DNA of 64,000 bases from Fluviicoccus keumensis. Lineage in GTDB: Bacteria > Pseudomonadota > Gammaproteobacteria > Pseudomonadales > Moraxellaceae. The DNA lies in assembly GCF_004217445.1 (NCBI RefSeq), contig NZ_SHKX01000010.1, forward strand, positions 434,001-498,000, read 5' to 3'. Positions within the stretch are counted from its first letter, which is position 1; the number at the start of each line of letters is the position of its first letter. Both the position numbers and the translations under genes were made by a program. The notes under the pieces are model-generated. The model did no database searches. It saw only the letters and a list, made by a program, of their open reading frames with translations, and was not told the origin of the DNA. Positions 1-8,650 of this stretch are shown piece after piece.

Positions 1-54
1 ACAGCGGCATTCAGGGGATCACCGGAAGCCCTTTTAGCCGTCAGGTGACGGGCA

Positions 55-873
55 TCACGCAACGATGGAACCATACCCCGCCCGGTAATCCGGAAACACC
101 GGACGGAAACCCAGCGCCCGGATCCGGCCATTGCTGATCCGCCGCCCCTGCCCGCCGTCACCGGCCGGTTGACGCGGCACCGGCGGCAGTCCGCGCCGCG
201 CTGCCAGCCAGTCCAGCACCTCCGCCTGCAACACCGGCAGGTCGTCCACCCCCAGATACAGCGGCTCCAGAGGCTGCTCCGCCAGATCGCGCTCCAGCAG
301 GAAGGCCAGCAGCCGCGCCGCGTCCTGCACATGGATGCGGTTGCTCCACAGCGCCGGGTCGACCGGCCGCCCCGCCTGCACCCAACGCAACAGCCGCAAC
401 CGTCCCTCGCCGTAAATCCCGGCAAAGCGCACCACCGACACCGCCGGCCAGGCTGCCGCCGCCCGCGCCTCCGCCTGCAACAGCACCTCGCCGTTGAACC
501 CGGCCGGACGCGGCGGCGTCGCCTCATCCACCCACTCGCCCGCCGACTCGCCGTAAACACTGGTCGACGACACGAAGAACACCCGGCGCGGCACGGCCCC
601 GCCCAGCGCCGCCTGCAGGTTTTCCAGCCCGCCGAGGAAACAGCGGTCGTAAGCCTCGCGGCTGGATTCGCCGGGACTGAGCAGGATGAAGACATAATCC
701 GGCGGGGCAATATCCAGCCGGAACGGTCGGGTAATGTCGGCCTGCAACATCGTCACGCCCGGCAGGGCGTGCGCGGAGCGGCGGACGCCGGTGACCCCAT
801 GCCCGGCCCCGGCCAGCAACACCGCGAGACGACCGCCGGTGTCGCCGCAGCCGATAATCAGCACATTTGCCAT
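55..873 (-). CDS. Atypical SDR / NAD(P)-dependent epimerase-like protein (YeeZ-like)
   Basis: The 272-residue protein starts with a Rossmann nucleotide-binding motif (G8-C-G10-D-T-G13), followed by the extended-SDR landmark SSTSVYGE near residue 102. The usual catalytic Tyr-x-x-x-Lys is not seen: the Tyr is followed by GESA. This points to the atypical YeeZ-like branch, for which a substrate is generally not known. It is transcribed divergently from oxyR with about 56 bases between start codons, so the two may share a control region. Family assignment is secure; the reaction is not. Confidence 0.8.
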   Translation of the reverse strand: MANVLIIGCGDTGGRLAVLLAGAGHGVTGVRRSAHALPGVTMLQADITRPFRLDIAPPDYVFILLSPGESSREAYDRCFLGGLENLQAALGGAVPRRVFFVSSTSVYGESAGEWVDEATPPRPAGFNGEVLLQAEARAAAAWPAVSVVRFAGIYGEGRLRLLRWVQAGRPVDPALWSNRIHVQDAARLLAFLLERDLAEQPLEPLYLGVDDLPVLQAEVLDWLAARRGLPPVPRQPAGDGGQGRRISNGRIRALGFRPVFPDYRAGYGSIVA

Positions 874-929
874 AAATTGACGGAATTCAGTATGTTAAAG
901 TGAGAAAAAACCGGAACGCATTCCACTCC

Positions 930-1817
930 ATGACCCTAACCGATTTGCGCTACCTCGTCACGCTGGCGGAGGTGAAACACTTCGCCCGCGCCGCCGCCGC
1001 CTGCTTTGTCTCGCAGCCGACGCTCAGCATCGCCATCAAGAAGCTGGAAGACGAACTGGATGTCAGCCTGTTCGAGCGCCACCGCCACGAAGTGCTGGTG
1101 ACGCCCGCCGGGGAACGCATTGTCGCGCAAGCGCAACGGGTGTTGCAGGAAGCGGCGCTGCTGAAGGACATGGCCCGCGCCGAACGCGACGAATTCGCCC
1201 AGCCGCTGCGCCTCGGGGCCATCTTCACCGTCGCCCCCTACCTGTTCCCGACGCTGGTGCCCGCGCTGCACGAAAGCGCCCCGGCGCTGCTGCTCTATCT
1301 CGAAGAAAACTACACCCACGTCCTGACCGAAAAGCTCTCCGCCGGGGAACTGGACGTGATCCTGATCGCCACCGACGAAGACCTGCCGGAAACGCACAGC
1401 CGCACCCTGTTCCACGAAAGCTTCCGCCTGCTGCTGCCGCGCCGCCATCCCTGGGCCGAACGCGCCGAGGTCAGCGCCGCCGAACTGGACGACGCGCCGA
1501 TGCTGATGCTGGGCGAAGGCCACTGCTTCCGCGACCAGATCCTCTCCGCCTGCCCGGTCAGCCATGCCCGCCTCTCCAACGGCAATTCGCTGGAAACGCT
1601 GCGGCACATGGTGGCCAACGGCCTCGGCCTGACACTGATCCCCGCCATTGGCGAACCCTACCTGCTCAATGACAGCCTCTGCGCCATCGACGTGAACCCC
1701 GCGCCCGGCCGCGACATCATCGCCGTCTGGCGGCGGCGCTTCCCCCGGCCGCAGGCGGTGCAGGCGCTGCTGGACGGCCTGGCCGCGCTGACCGTGCCCG
1801 GCAGCCGGTCCGTCTGA
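930..1817 (+). CDS. oxyR: Hydrogen peroxide-sensing LysR regulator OxyR
   Basis: A 295-residue LysR-type regulator with an N-terminal winged HTH (residues 1-60, VSQPTLS recognition helix) and a substrate-like regulatory domain. With the ATG at 930, the sequence GEGHCFRDQILSAC places the two redox cysteines at positions 199 and 208, the numbering known from E. coli OxyR, so disulfide-based peroxide sensing should be intact. A GTG at 900 would add ten residues absent from the family, so I chose the ATG. The stop overlaps the recG start by one base (TGATG). An oxyR-recG pair is known from Pseudomonas and relatives, which supports the name. Confidence 0.93.
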   Translation: MTLTDLRYLVTLAEVKHFARAAAACFVSQPTLSIAIKKLEDELDVSLFERHRHEVLVTPAGERIVAQAQRVLQEAALLKDMARAERDEFAQPLRLGAIFTVAPYLFPTLVPALHESAPALLLYLEENYTHVLTEKLSAGELDVILIATDEDLPETHSRTLFHESFRLLLPRRHPWAERAEVSAAELDDAPMLMLGEGHCFRDQILSACPVSHARLSNGNSLETLRHMVANGLGLTLIPAIGEPYLLNDSLCAIDVNPAPGRDIIAVWRRRFPRPQAVQALLDGLAALTVPGSRSV

Positions 1818-3883
1818 TGGAAGTCCTGGCCCATACCGCCCTGCATCACCTCAAGGGCGTCGGCGACGCCGTGGCGCAGAAACTGGCGAAGCTGGACATC
1901 AGCACCGTGCAGGACCTGCTGTTCCACCTGCCGCGCGACTACGAAGACCGCAGCCACATCACCCCCATCGCCGGGCTGGCCATCGGCCGCAGCGCCCTGC
2001 TGGAAGGCGACGTGCTGGCCGCCGAGGTCGTCACCGGCCGACGCACCTCCTTCGTGGTGAAATTCTCCGACGGCAGCGGCCTGATCACGCTGCGCTTCTA
2101 CCACTTCTACGCCGGGCAGAAGCAGCACTTCCGCCCCGGCCAGCGCATGCGCGTCTTCGGCGAAGCGCGCCTTGGCGCCAGCGGCCTGGAAATCTATCAC
2201 CCCGACTACCAGAGCGTAACGCCCGGCGAAGCGCTGCCGCCTGCCCGCCTGACCCCGATCTACCCCACCACCGAAGGCCTGACCCAGGCCAAGCTGCGGC
2301 AACTGGTGGCGCAGGCGCTGACGCTGCTGAGTCCGCAATCGCTGCCGGAACTGCTGCCCGACGCCGTGCAGTTGCGCTACCGCCTGATCGACGCCCTGCG
2401 CACCGTGCATAACCCGCCCGCCGACACCCCGCGCGAGCAACTGCTGTCGGGAACGCACCCCGCACAGCAACGGCTGGCCTTCGAGGAACTGGCCGCGCAT
2501 CAGGTCAGCCTGGCGCAGCGCCGTCATCACATCCGCGCGCAAAAAGCCCCGGCCCTGCCCTTTGAAACTCCATTGGCCGCACAACTGCTGGAACGGCTGG
2601 CCTTCCGCCTGACCGGTGCGCAGCACCGCGTCTGGAACGAGATTGCCAACGACCTGCGCAAACCGCACCCGATGCTGCGACTGGTGCAGGGCGACGTCGG
2701 CGCGGGCAAGACCGTGGTCGCCGCGCTGGCCGCCTGCCATGCCGTCACCGGCGGCTGGCAGGTGGCGCTGATGGCCCCCACCGAAATCCTGGCCGAACAG
2801 CACTTCGTCAACTTCAGCCGCTGGTTCTGTGCGCTGGGCGTGCCGGTGGCCTGGCTGAGCGGCAAACAGGGTGTGAAGGAACGGCGGCTGTCGCTGGAAC
2901 GGGTGCAGTCCGGCGAAGCGCGCATTGTGGTCGGCACGCATGCGCTGTTCCAGGAAAGCGTGCAGTTTGAAAAGCTGGGGCTGGTGATCATTGACGAACA
3001 GCACCGCTTCGGCGTCGACCAGCGGCTGGCGCTGCGCGAAAAGGGCCTGGCCACCGGCTACAGCCCGCATCAATTGGTGATGACCGCCACCCCCATCCCG
3101 CGCACGCTGGCAATGAGCGCCTACGGCGACCTGGACACCTCGGTGATTGACGAACTGCCGCCCAACCGCACCCCGGTCACCACCGTGGCGCTGGCCGATA
3201 CCCGCCGCGAGGAAGTGATCGACCGCGTGCGCGCCAACTGCGAACAGGGGCGGCAGGCCTATTGGGTATGCACGCTGATTGAGGAATCCGAGCAGCTGGA
3301 AGCGCAGGCTGCCGAAGCCACCTTCGCCGAGTTGCAGATGCTGCTGCCGCACCTGAAACTGGGCCTGGTGCACGGCCGCCTGAAACCGGCGGAAAAGCAG
3401 TCGATCATGATGGAATTCAAGGACGGCAAGCTGGATCTGCTGGTGGCGACGACGGTGATTGAAGTGGGCGTGGACGTGCCCAACGCCTCGCTGATGATCA
3501 TCGAGAACGCCGAACGGCTGGGACTGTCGCAGTTGCACCAATTGCGCGGGCGCGTGGGGCGCGGCAGCGCGGTCAGTTATTGCGTGCTGCTGTATCACGC
3601 GCCGTTGTCGGCGATGGGTCAGGAGCGGCTGGCGATCATGCGCAGCACCAGTGACGGTTTTGTGATTGCGGAGAAGGATCTGGAATTGCGCGGGCCGGGT
3701 GAGGTGCTGGGCACGCGGCAGACGGGGCTGGTGGGGTTCCGGGTGGCGGATCTGGTGCGGGATGCGGGCATGCTGAAGGCGGCGCAGCATCTGGCGCGCA
3801 AGCTGGAGCAGGATTCGCCGGTGCAGGCGGAGTCGCTGGTAAGGCGGTGGTTGCCGCAGGCGCCGAGGTATAGTGTGGTTTAG
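1817..3883 (+). CDS. recG: ATP-dependent DNA helicase RecG
   Basis: The 688-residue length matches RecG. An N-terminal wedge/OB domain (about residues 1-230) precedes a superfamily 2 helicase core with Walker A GDVGAGKT near residue 293, a DExH box (IIDEQHRFG) near 390, the motif MTATPIPRTLA, and C-terminal motifs VGVDVPNA and QLRGRVGRG. RecG remodels stalled replication forks and Holliday junctions. It is translationally coupled to oxyR by a one-base overlap, so it is probably induced in peroxide-stressed cells through oxyR-driven transcription (inference). No clear terminator follows. Confidence 0.97.
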   Translation: MEVLAHTALHHLKGVGDAVAQKLAKLDISTVQDLLFHLPRDYEDRSHITPIAGLAIGRSALLEGDVLAAEVVTGRRTSFVVKFSDGSGLITLRFYHFYAGQKQHFRPGQRMRVFGEARLGASGLEIYHPDYQSVTPGEALPPARLTPIYPTTEGLTQAKLRQLVAQALTLLSPQSLPELLPDAVQLRYRLIDALRTVHNPPADTPREQLLSGTHPAQQRLAFEELAAHQVSLAQRRHHIRAQKAPALPFETPLAAQLLERLAFRLTGAQHRVWNEIANDLRKPHPMLRLVQGDVGAGKTVVAALAACHAVTGGWQVALMAPTEILAEQHFVNFSRWFCALGVPVAWLSGKQGVKERRLSLERVQSGEARIVVGTHALFQESVQFEKLGLVIIDEQHRFGVDQRLALREKGLATGYSPHQLVMTATPIPRTLAMSAYGDLDTSVIDELPPNRTPVTTVALADTRREEVIDRVRANCEQGRQAYWVCTLIEESEQLEAQAAEATFAELQMLLPHLKLGLVHGRLKPAEKQSIMMEFKDGKLDLLVATTVIEVGVDVPNASLMIIENAERLGLSQLHQLRGRVGRGSAVSYCVLLYHAPLSAMGQERLAIMRSTSDGFVIAEKDLELRGPGEVLGTRQTGLVGFRVADLVRDAGMLKAAQHLARKLEQDSPVQAESLVRRWLPQAPRYSVV

Positions 3884-3944
3884 GGTGTCCAACTAAACTG
3901 ACCGATGAGCATCGTCAACCAAAAGCAGGACAAGGAACACTGAT

Positions 3945-4259
3945 ATGCAGACATCCCTTCGAGGCCTCAGGGAGTACCTGAACACTGGCAAACCAATGTT
4001 CTGTGAGCTTGATGAAAATCCATATTACTGTGAGTTTTGGGCACTTGATGAGCTTGAGCCATTCAACGCTGAGTATCAGGTTCCAGAATATGCCTCTGGC
4101 TACTTTGGGTTTGCATCGAGTGGTGGCGGTGAAATGTTTGCAATCTCACCGACAGGTTCAGTCGTGTGCCTGCCCTTCATTGGCATGGAGCCTAAGGCAG
4201 CTATAGAAATTGCCCCTACCTGGGCTGTATTTGAATCCCAGCTTAGAAGCCCACTTTAA
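3945..4259 (+). CDS. Small SMI1/KNR4 (SUKH)-like protein
   Basis: The 104-residue protein carries features of the C-terminal half of SUKH-fold proteins: an aromatic-rich start (WALDEL), YQVPEY, FGFASSGGGEMFAI and a final IAPTWAVFE helix. SUKH proteins are often immunity factors against polymorphic or contact-dependent toxins. At 104 residues it lacks much of the usual N-terminal region. Its GC content is visibly below that of recG and the lipase, suggesting recent acquisition. AAGGAACACTGAT before the ATG is a fair ribosome binding site. No toxin gene is adjacent, so this would be an orphan immunity gene or a remnant. The assignment is from pattern recognition only. Confidence 0.6.
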   Translation: MQTSLRGLREYLNTGKPMFCELDENPYYCEFWALDELEPFNAEYQVPEYASGYFGFASSGGGEMFAISPTGSVVCLPFIGMEPKAAIEIAPTWAVFESQLRSPL

Positions 4260-4303
4260 CCATATTCATCCACCGGCTGGCCGCTATAAAGCACTAACCC
4301 CCA

Positions 4304-4339
4304 CCTCCCCCCTTTTTTCCCCCTCTTTTTCCCCCTCCC
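4304..4339 (+). repeat. 36-nt uninterrupted polypyrimidine tract
   Basis: All 36 bases on the plus strand are C or T, arranged as alternating runs of C and T with rough mirror symmetry. It lies in the 202-base gap upstream of the lipase gene. Such tracts can slip in replication or form triplex DNA under supercoiling. A second, shorter C5T5 run follows at 4355-4365. I see no hairpin, so it is not an intrinsic terminator. Confidence 0.6.
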
Positions 4340-4461
4340 GGACGATACCGCCCCACCCCCTTTTTGGCTGAAATTCCGCCCACCGAGAGACAGCGCCAAC
4401 GCGGGGCCAGACGCCCCCGGCTGTCCACCGACATAACAACAACATCATCAAGGGACACACC

Positions 4462-5394
4462 ATGAAAAACAGCCTCAAGCTCGCCTGCGCCGCCGCGCTG
4501 GCCGTCACCGCCGCCTTCGCCCCGGCCGCCAACGCCGGATACACCACCACCAAGTACCCGATCGTGCTAGTGCACGGCATCTTCGGCTTCAAGAACTTCC
4601 TGGGCGCGGACTACTTCTATCAAGTGCCCAGCACCATCACGGCCGAAGGCGGCAAGGTCTACATCCCCGCCGTTTCCGCCGGCAACAGCAACGAAGTGCG
4701 CGGTGAACAACTGCTGAACCAGCTGCTGACCTTCAAGGCGCTGTCCGGTTCGCCCAAGTTCAACCTGATCGGCCACAGCCAGGGCAGCCCCACCTCGCGT
4801 TATGTCGCCGCCGTGCGCCCGGACCTGGTTGCCTCCGTCACCAGCGTGGACGGCGTTAACAAGGGCTCCCGCGTGGCCGACATCGTGCGCAAGGTGGCCC
4901 CGGCGGGCACCGTCACCGAAGCCATTGCCGCTTCCGTGGCCAATGCCTTCTCCACCATCCTCAGCTTCGCCACCGGCAGCACCAGCCTGAGCCAAGACAC
5001 CCTGGCGGCGCTGGACAGCCTGACCACGGCCGGCCTGACCAAGTTCAACAGCAAGTACCCGGCGGGCGTGCCCAGCGGTTGCGGCGAAGGCGCGTACACG
5101 GTGAACGGCATCCGTTACTACTCCTGGGGCGGCGCCAAGCAGTTGACCAACGTGCTCGATCCGCTGGACGCCGGCATCGGCACCCTGTCGCTGGCCTTTG
5201 CCTTCAGCGGCGAGGCCAATGACGGTCTGGTCAGCACCTGCTCGCAACGCCTGGGCAAGGTCATTCGCGCCGATTACGGCATGAACCACCTGGATGCGGT
5301 GAACGGCTACTTCGGCCTGGTCAACATCTTCGAGAGCAACCCGAAGTCGGTGTTCCGCGCCCACGCCAACCGTCTGCAAGCCGCCGGCCTGTAA
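4462..5394 (+). CDS. Secreted triacylglycerol lipase, family I.1/I.2
   Basis: A 310-residue precursor with a Sec signal peptide (cut after PAANA, near residue 25) and a mature part closely resembling Pseudomonas LipA. YPIVLVHG contains the oxyanion hole and GHSQG near residue 110 carries the nucleophilic Ser. The Asp is in ANDGLVSTC and the His in MNHLD. Two Cys (SGCGEG and VSTC) sit where the family disulfide forms. The His of the usual GHSHGG is replaced by Gln here. Family I.1/I.2 lipases normally need a membrane foldase (Lif) encoded just downstream, but none is present in this window. A strong terminator follows, and a MalT-like regulator gene comes next. Confidence 0.92.
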   Translation: MKNSLKLACAAALAVTAAFAPAANAGYTTTKYPIVLVHGIFGFKNFLGADYFYQVPSTITAEGGKVYIPAVSAGNSNEVRGEQLLNQLLTFKALSGSPKFNLIGHSQGSPTSRYVAAVRPDLVASVTSVDGVNKGSRVADIVRKVAPAGTVTEAIAASVANAFSTILSFATGSTSLSQDTLAALDSLTTAGLTKFNSKYPAGVPSGCGEGAYTVNGIRYYSWGGAKQLTNVLDPLDAGIGTLSLAFAFSGEANDGLVSTCSQRLGKVIRADYGMNHLDAVNGYFGLVNIFESNPKSVFRAHANRLQAAGL

Positions 5395-5429
5395 CCGTTT
5401 GACCGGGGTCGGTCATTACCCCCATGTCA

Positions 5430-5462
5430 ACGGGCGGTCCGTCTTGGCCGCCCGTTTTTTTT
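5430..5462 (+). terminator. Intrinsic terminator after the lipase gene
   Basis: Perfect 8-bp arms ACGGGCGG (5430-5437) and CCGCCCGT (5448-5455) enclose a 10-base loop and run straight into a tract of eight Ts. It begins 35 bases after the lipase stop. The remainder of the 349-base gap up to 5744 holds no convincing gene. It is presumably the promoter region of the next regulator. Confidence 0.85.
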
Positions 5463-5743
5463 GTTGAACCGCCGGAAATTTCCTGATGTGATGATGCCTT
5501 TCCATCCTGCCCGCACCACCGTCGTCGCCGATGTGCCCCCGTTGCCGCTCCGTTCAGAAAACATGCATTCCATCCGGTTAATTCGCGCCAACCCCTGTCG
5601 TTTTTTAGCAAGCCTGCGGGCGTTGCCGGTGTTATACAGGCGCGACCAGCCTGTAAAACCACCATAACAACAATAATGCCCGGACCGGCGCGTCCCCCTG
5701 CAAGCCCAGGGCGGACAGACGACGGGTCCCTGAAAAGAACGTG

Positions 5744-8329
5744 ATGGCTATGGACGACATCCTTTCCACCCAGATGACCATTCCCGACCGGCCGCCCCGG
5801 TTGCTGGACCGCCCGCGCCTGCGCGCGCCCGACGGCCTGCCGCGCATTACCCTGGCCTGCGCCCCCGCCGGTTACGGCAAAACGACGCTGCTGGCGGAAT
5901 GGGCGCGCCACAGCGGCGCGGCCACGGCCTGGCTGTCGCTGGACGACGGCGACAACGACCCCTTGCACTTCATGCAGCATTTCATCGCCGCCATCCAGAC
6001 CTGTTTTCCCGGCTTCGGCCAGGCCACCGCCGAGGGACTGGCCAATACCCAGCCGCCGTCGGTGGCAGGGCTGATGCGCACGCTGATCAATCCGCTGTGC
6101 CGCCTGCCGGAGCCGCTGTGCCTGGTGCTGGACGACCTGCACATGATTCACGAGCCGACGGTGCATGACGCCATCGCCTGCCTGCTGGAGCAACGGCCGC
6201 CGCGCTTGTTCCTGATGCTGGCCTCGCGCTGCGAGCTGCCGTTCTCGCTGGCGAGGCTGCGCGGGCAGGGACAGTTGTACGAAATCCGTCCCGATGACCT
6301 GCGCTTTACCGGCGAGGAAACCGCCACCTTCTGCAATTCGCTGATGCAGCTGGACCTGCCGCCCGCGCAACTGGCGATGCTGGAATCGCGCACCGAGGGC
6401 TGGATTGTCGGCCTGCAGCTGGCGGCGCTGTCGTTGCACAACAATCCCGACAAAGCCGGGTTCATCCGCCAGTTCGCGGGCGATGACCGCCACATTACCG
6501 ATTTCCTGATGGAGGAAGTGCTGCGCAGCCGCAGTCCGGAGATGCAGGACTTCCTGCTGCAAACCTCGATTCTGGAACGCTTTTCCGCGCCGCTGTGCGA
6601 GGCCGTGACCGGCGCGGCCAACGCCCGCGAGCGGCTGGATGAGATGGAGCGCGGCAACCTGTTCCTGGTGGGGCTGGACCATCGCCGCCAGTGGTACCGC
6701 TACCACCACCTGTTCGCCTCGCTGCTGCAAAGCCGCTTGCGGGCACAGCACCCGGAGCAGCTGCAGGAATTGCACCGTCGCGCCAGCCGGGCCTATGCCG
6801 CGCAGGGCGCGTATGCCGAGGCGGTGCAGCACGCCATCGCCGCCGGGGAATTCGAGCAGGCCGCCGCGCTGATGGAAGAACACAGCGGCGACCTGTTCTC
6901 GCTGGGCCGGTTCGTGACGGCGCTGGGCTGGGCCTGGCGTTTGCCGCCGGAGCTGCTGGCGCGGCATCCGCGCCTGTCGATGACCTGCGCCTGGGGCGTG
7001 CTGGCCATGGACAACCTGCCCGAGGTGGAACGGCATGTGCGCGACGCCACCGCCGCGTTGTGGCCGCACCGCGAGGCGACCCCGGGCACGCCGGAACGCA
7101 CGCGCTGGGGGCAGCTGGCGCTGATCCGCGCGTGCCAGTGCTGTCTGGCGGGCGATCTGGCCGGAGTACGGGCGTCGGTGCAGGAGGCACTGGCCTCGCT
7201 GCCGCCGGGACGGGTGCTGCACGATGCCGCCATGGTCACCCTCGCCTTCAGTCATTACGTGCAGGGCGACCTGACCGCCGCCAAGCCCTTGTTCGCGCGC
7301 TGCGCCCGCATTACCGCCGCCAACCGCAACCTGATGGTGCCGATCCTGGCGGCGCTGGGGTTGGGCCGCACCCATTTCCGCGAGGGACGTCCGCAGCAGG
7401 CGCGGCTGGTTTACACGCAGACGCTGGCCGATTGCGAGGCGCTGGGCTGGCAGGAGCTGCCCGCCGTCGGCATGATGCATCTGGGGCTGGGTGAACTGGC
7501 GCTGGAAGACGGCGATCTGGCCGAAGCGGAACGCCTGCTGGCGCGCGGCGTCGAGATGACGGCCGCCGCCTTCATGCAGTACGTGCATGCCTGGGGACAG
7601 GTGCTGCTGGCCACGACGCGGGTGCTGGCCGGTCAGCCGGACGGCGGCCTGACGCCGGGACAGGAAGGCATGCTGGCGCGCTATTCGGGACGCTTCGTGG
7701 TGGAACTGCCCGCCCTCTCCGCCGAACTGGCCGGGCTGTGGCTGCTGCAGGGTCGGCACGACCGGCTGGAAGACTGGCTGGAAGAAACGCCGTTGCCGCT
7801 GGATGCGCTGCTGCCGGAACGCGAGGCGGAGTACCGGATGCTGGCCAGGGTATGGCTGGCGCGCGGTCAGGCGGCCGAGGCGCTGGCGTTGCTGGAACGT
7901 CTTGTCAGTCTGGCGGAACCGCGACGGCTGCGGCTGGCGATGACCGATATCCGGCTGGCGCAGGCGGACGCCCTGACGGCGCTGGGGCAAACGGAAGCGG
8001 CAGCCAGTGCGCGGCGGCAGGCCCATGAGCTGGGCATGGCGGCGGGATTGAAACGGCGGCTGGCGATCGGCACGGGCGGCGGCAGCGTTAGCACCGACGC
8101 CTCGGGCCTGGCGGTGTGCGGCATGGTCGGCGACGTGTTCCGCCTCAGCCGCAAGGAAAAGCAGGTGGCGCGCCACCTGATTCGCGGCGCCACCAGCCAG
8201 GAGATTGCCGAGCGCCTGTTCGTCTCGCTCAGCACCATCAAGACCCACACCAAGAACATCTACGCCAAGCTGGGGGTCAACAAGCGGCTGCAGGCCGTGG
8301 AAGTGCTGATGAAGCTGGACCTGGCCTGA
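5744..8329 (+). CDS. LuxR-family ATP-binding regulator of the MalT/LAL type
   Basis: The 861-residue protein has a STAND-type NTPase domain at the N-terminus (Walker A APAGYGKTT near residue 45, Walker B LVLDDLH near 130), a long TPR-like helical middle, and a C-terminal LuxR HTH (SRKEKQVARHLIRG ... VSLSTIKTHTKNIYAKLGV) ending about 15 residues from the C-terminus. LAL regulators bind an inducer and ATP, oligomerise and activate transcription. GTG (5741) and ATG (5744, 5750) starts are all possible; I chose 5744. The gene follows a secreted lipase after a terminator, so control of lipase or of lipid use is plausible but inferred. Promoter elements were not resolved. Confidence 0.88.
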   Translation: MAMDDILSTQMTIPDRPPRLLDRPRLRAPDGLPRITLACAPAGYGKTTLLAEWARHSGAATAWLSLDDGDNDPLHFMQHFIAAIQTCFPGFGQATAEGLANTQPPSVAGLMRTLINPLCRLPEPLCLVLDDLHMIHEPTVHDAIACLLEQRPPRLFLMLASRCELPFSLARLRGQGQLYEIRPDDLRFTGEETATFCNSLMQLDLPPAQLAMLESRTEGWIVGLQLAALSLHNNPDKAGFIRQFAGDDRHITDFLMEEVLRSRSPEMQDFLLQTSILERFSAPLCEAVTGAANARERLDEMERGNLFLVGLDHRRQWYRYHHLFASLLQSRLRAQHPEQLQELHRRASRAYAAQGAYAEAVQHAIAAGEFEQAAALMEEHSGDLFSLGRFVTALGWAWRLPPELLARHPRLSMTCAWGVLAMDNLPEVERHVRDATAALWPHREATPGTPERTRWGQLALIRACQCCLAGDLAGVRASVQEALASLPPGRVLHDAAMVTLAFSHYVQGDLTAAKPLFARCARITAANRNLMVPILAALGLGRTHFREGRPQQARLVYTQTLADCEALGWQELPAVGMMHLGLGELALEDGDLAEAERLLARGVEMTAAAFMQYVHAWGQVLLATTRVLAGQPDGGLTPGQEGMLARYSGRFVVELPALSAELAGLWLLQGRHDRLEDWLEETPLPLDALLPEREAEYRMLARVWLARGQAAEALALLERLVSLAEPRRLRLAMTDIRLAQADALTALGQTEAAASARRQAHELGMAAGLKRRLAIGTGGGSVSTDASGLAVCGMVGDVFRLSRKEKQVARHLIRGATSQEIAERLFVSLSTIKTHTKNIYAKLGVNKRLQAVEVLMKLDLA

Positions 8330-8344
8330 AGCCGCCCGTCCGGC

Positions 8345-8581
8345 TTACAGCGGCACCTTGTCGACGGTATCGGCCGCTTCATCAATGGCGGCATCGCCCT
8401 TTTCCAGCGTCGCATCCACCTGGTTGCCCACGCCCGGCACCACCGAGGTCACCGCGCCCACCGTGCTGAGTGTGGAACCGACCACGCGCATCGGCATGGT
8501 TACGAGCTTGGTCAGGAAGCAACCGCTCAGGGAAAACGCCAGACCGGCCACCACGGCCAATTTCAGGATTTGAAGCTTCAT
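8345..8581 (-). CDS. Small predicted lipoprotein (DUF6726-like)
   Basis: A 78-residue protein with a type II signal peptide: a Lys-containing N-terminus, a hydrophobic stretch VVAGLAFSL and lipobox LSGC with the lipidated Cys at 21. The mature part is a short Gly/Val-rich segment followed by an acidic helix (DAAIDEAADTVDKVPL). Small lipoproteins with the same C-terminal pattern are common hypothetical proteins in proteobacteria. It is probably anchored in the outer membrane. It converges on the MalT-like regulator gene and lies downstream of gloA on the same strand, separated by a hairpin. Confidence 0.75.
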   Translation of the reverse strand: MKLQILKLAVVAGLAFSLSGCFLTKLVTMPMRVVGSTLSTVGAVTSVVPGVGNQVDATLEKGDAAIDEAADTVDKVPL

Positions 8582-8604
8582 GTTCTTGATTCCTTGGAAT
8601 GAGC

Positions 8605-8625
8605 AAAGGCGGGCCGGAAGCCCGC
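8605..8625 (-). terminator. Candidate terminator downstream of gloA
   Basis: A GC-rich hairpin with perfect arms GCGGGC (8609-8614) and GCCCGC (8620-8625) lies 26 bases beyond the gloA stop, read on the minus strand. Only a weak T-rich stretch (CTTTGCTC) follows, so termination may be incomplete and the lipoprotein gene beyond may be read through. Confidence 0.4.
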
Positions 8626-8650
8626 TGCTTATTGTGACAGCATCCGCCGC

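Noticed and set aside
1658..3892. A 744-codon open frame on the minus strand
   Set aside because: It is antisense to recG and oxyR; its protein is rich in His, Gln and Arg, the typical shadow of a GC-rich gene.
5321..8248. A 975-codon open frame on the minus strand
   Set aside because: Antisense of the MalT-like regulator and lipase end; no domain and strongly biased composition.
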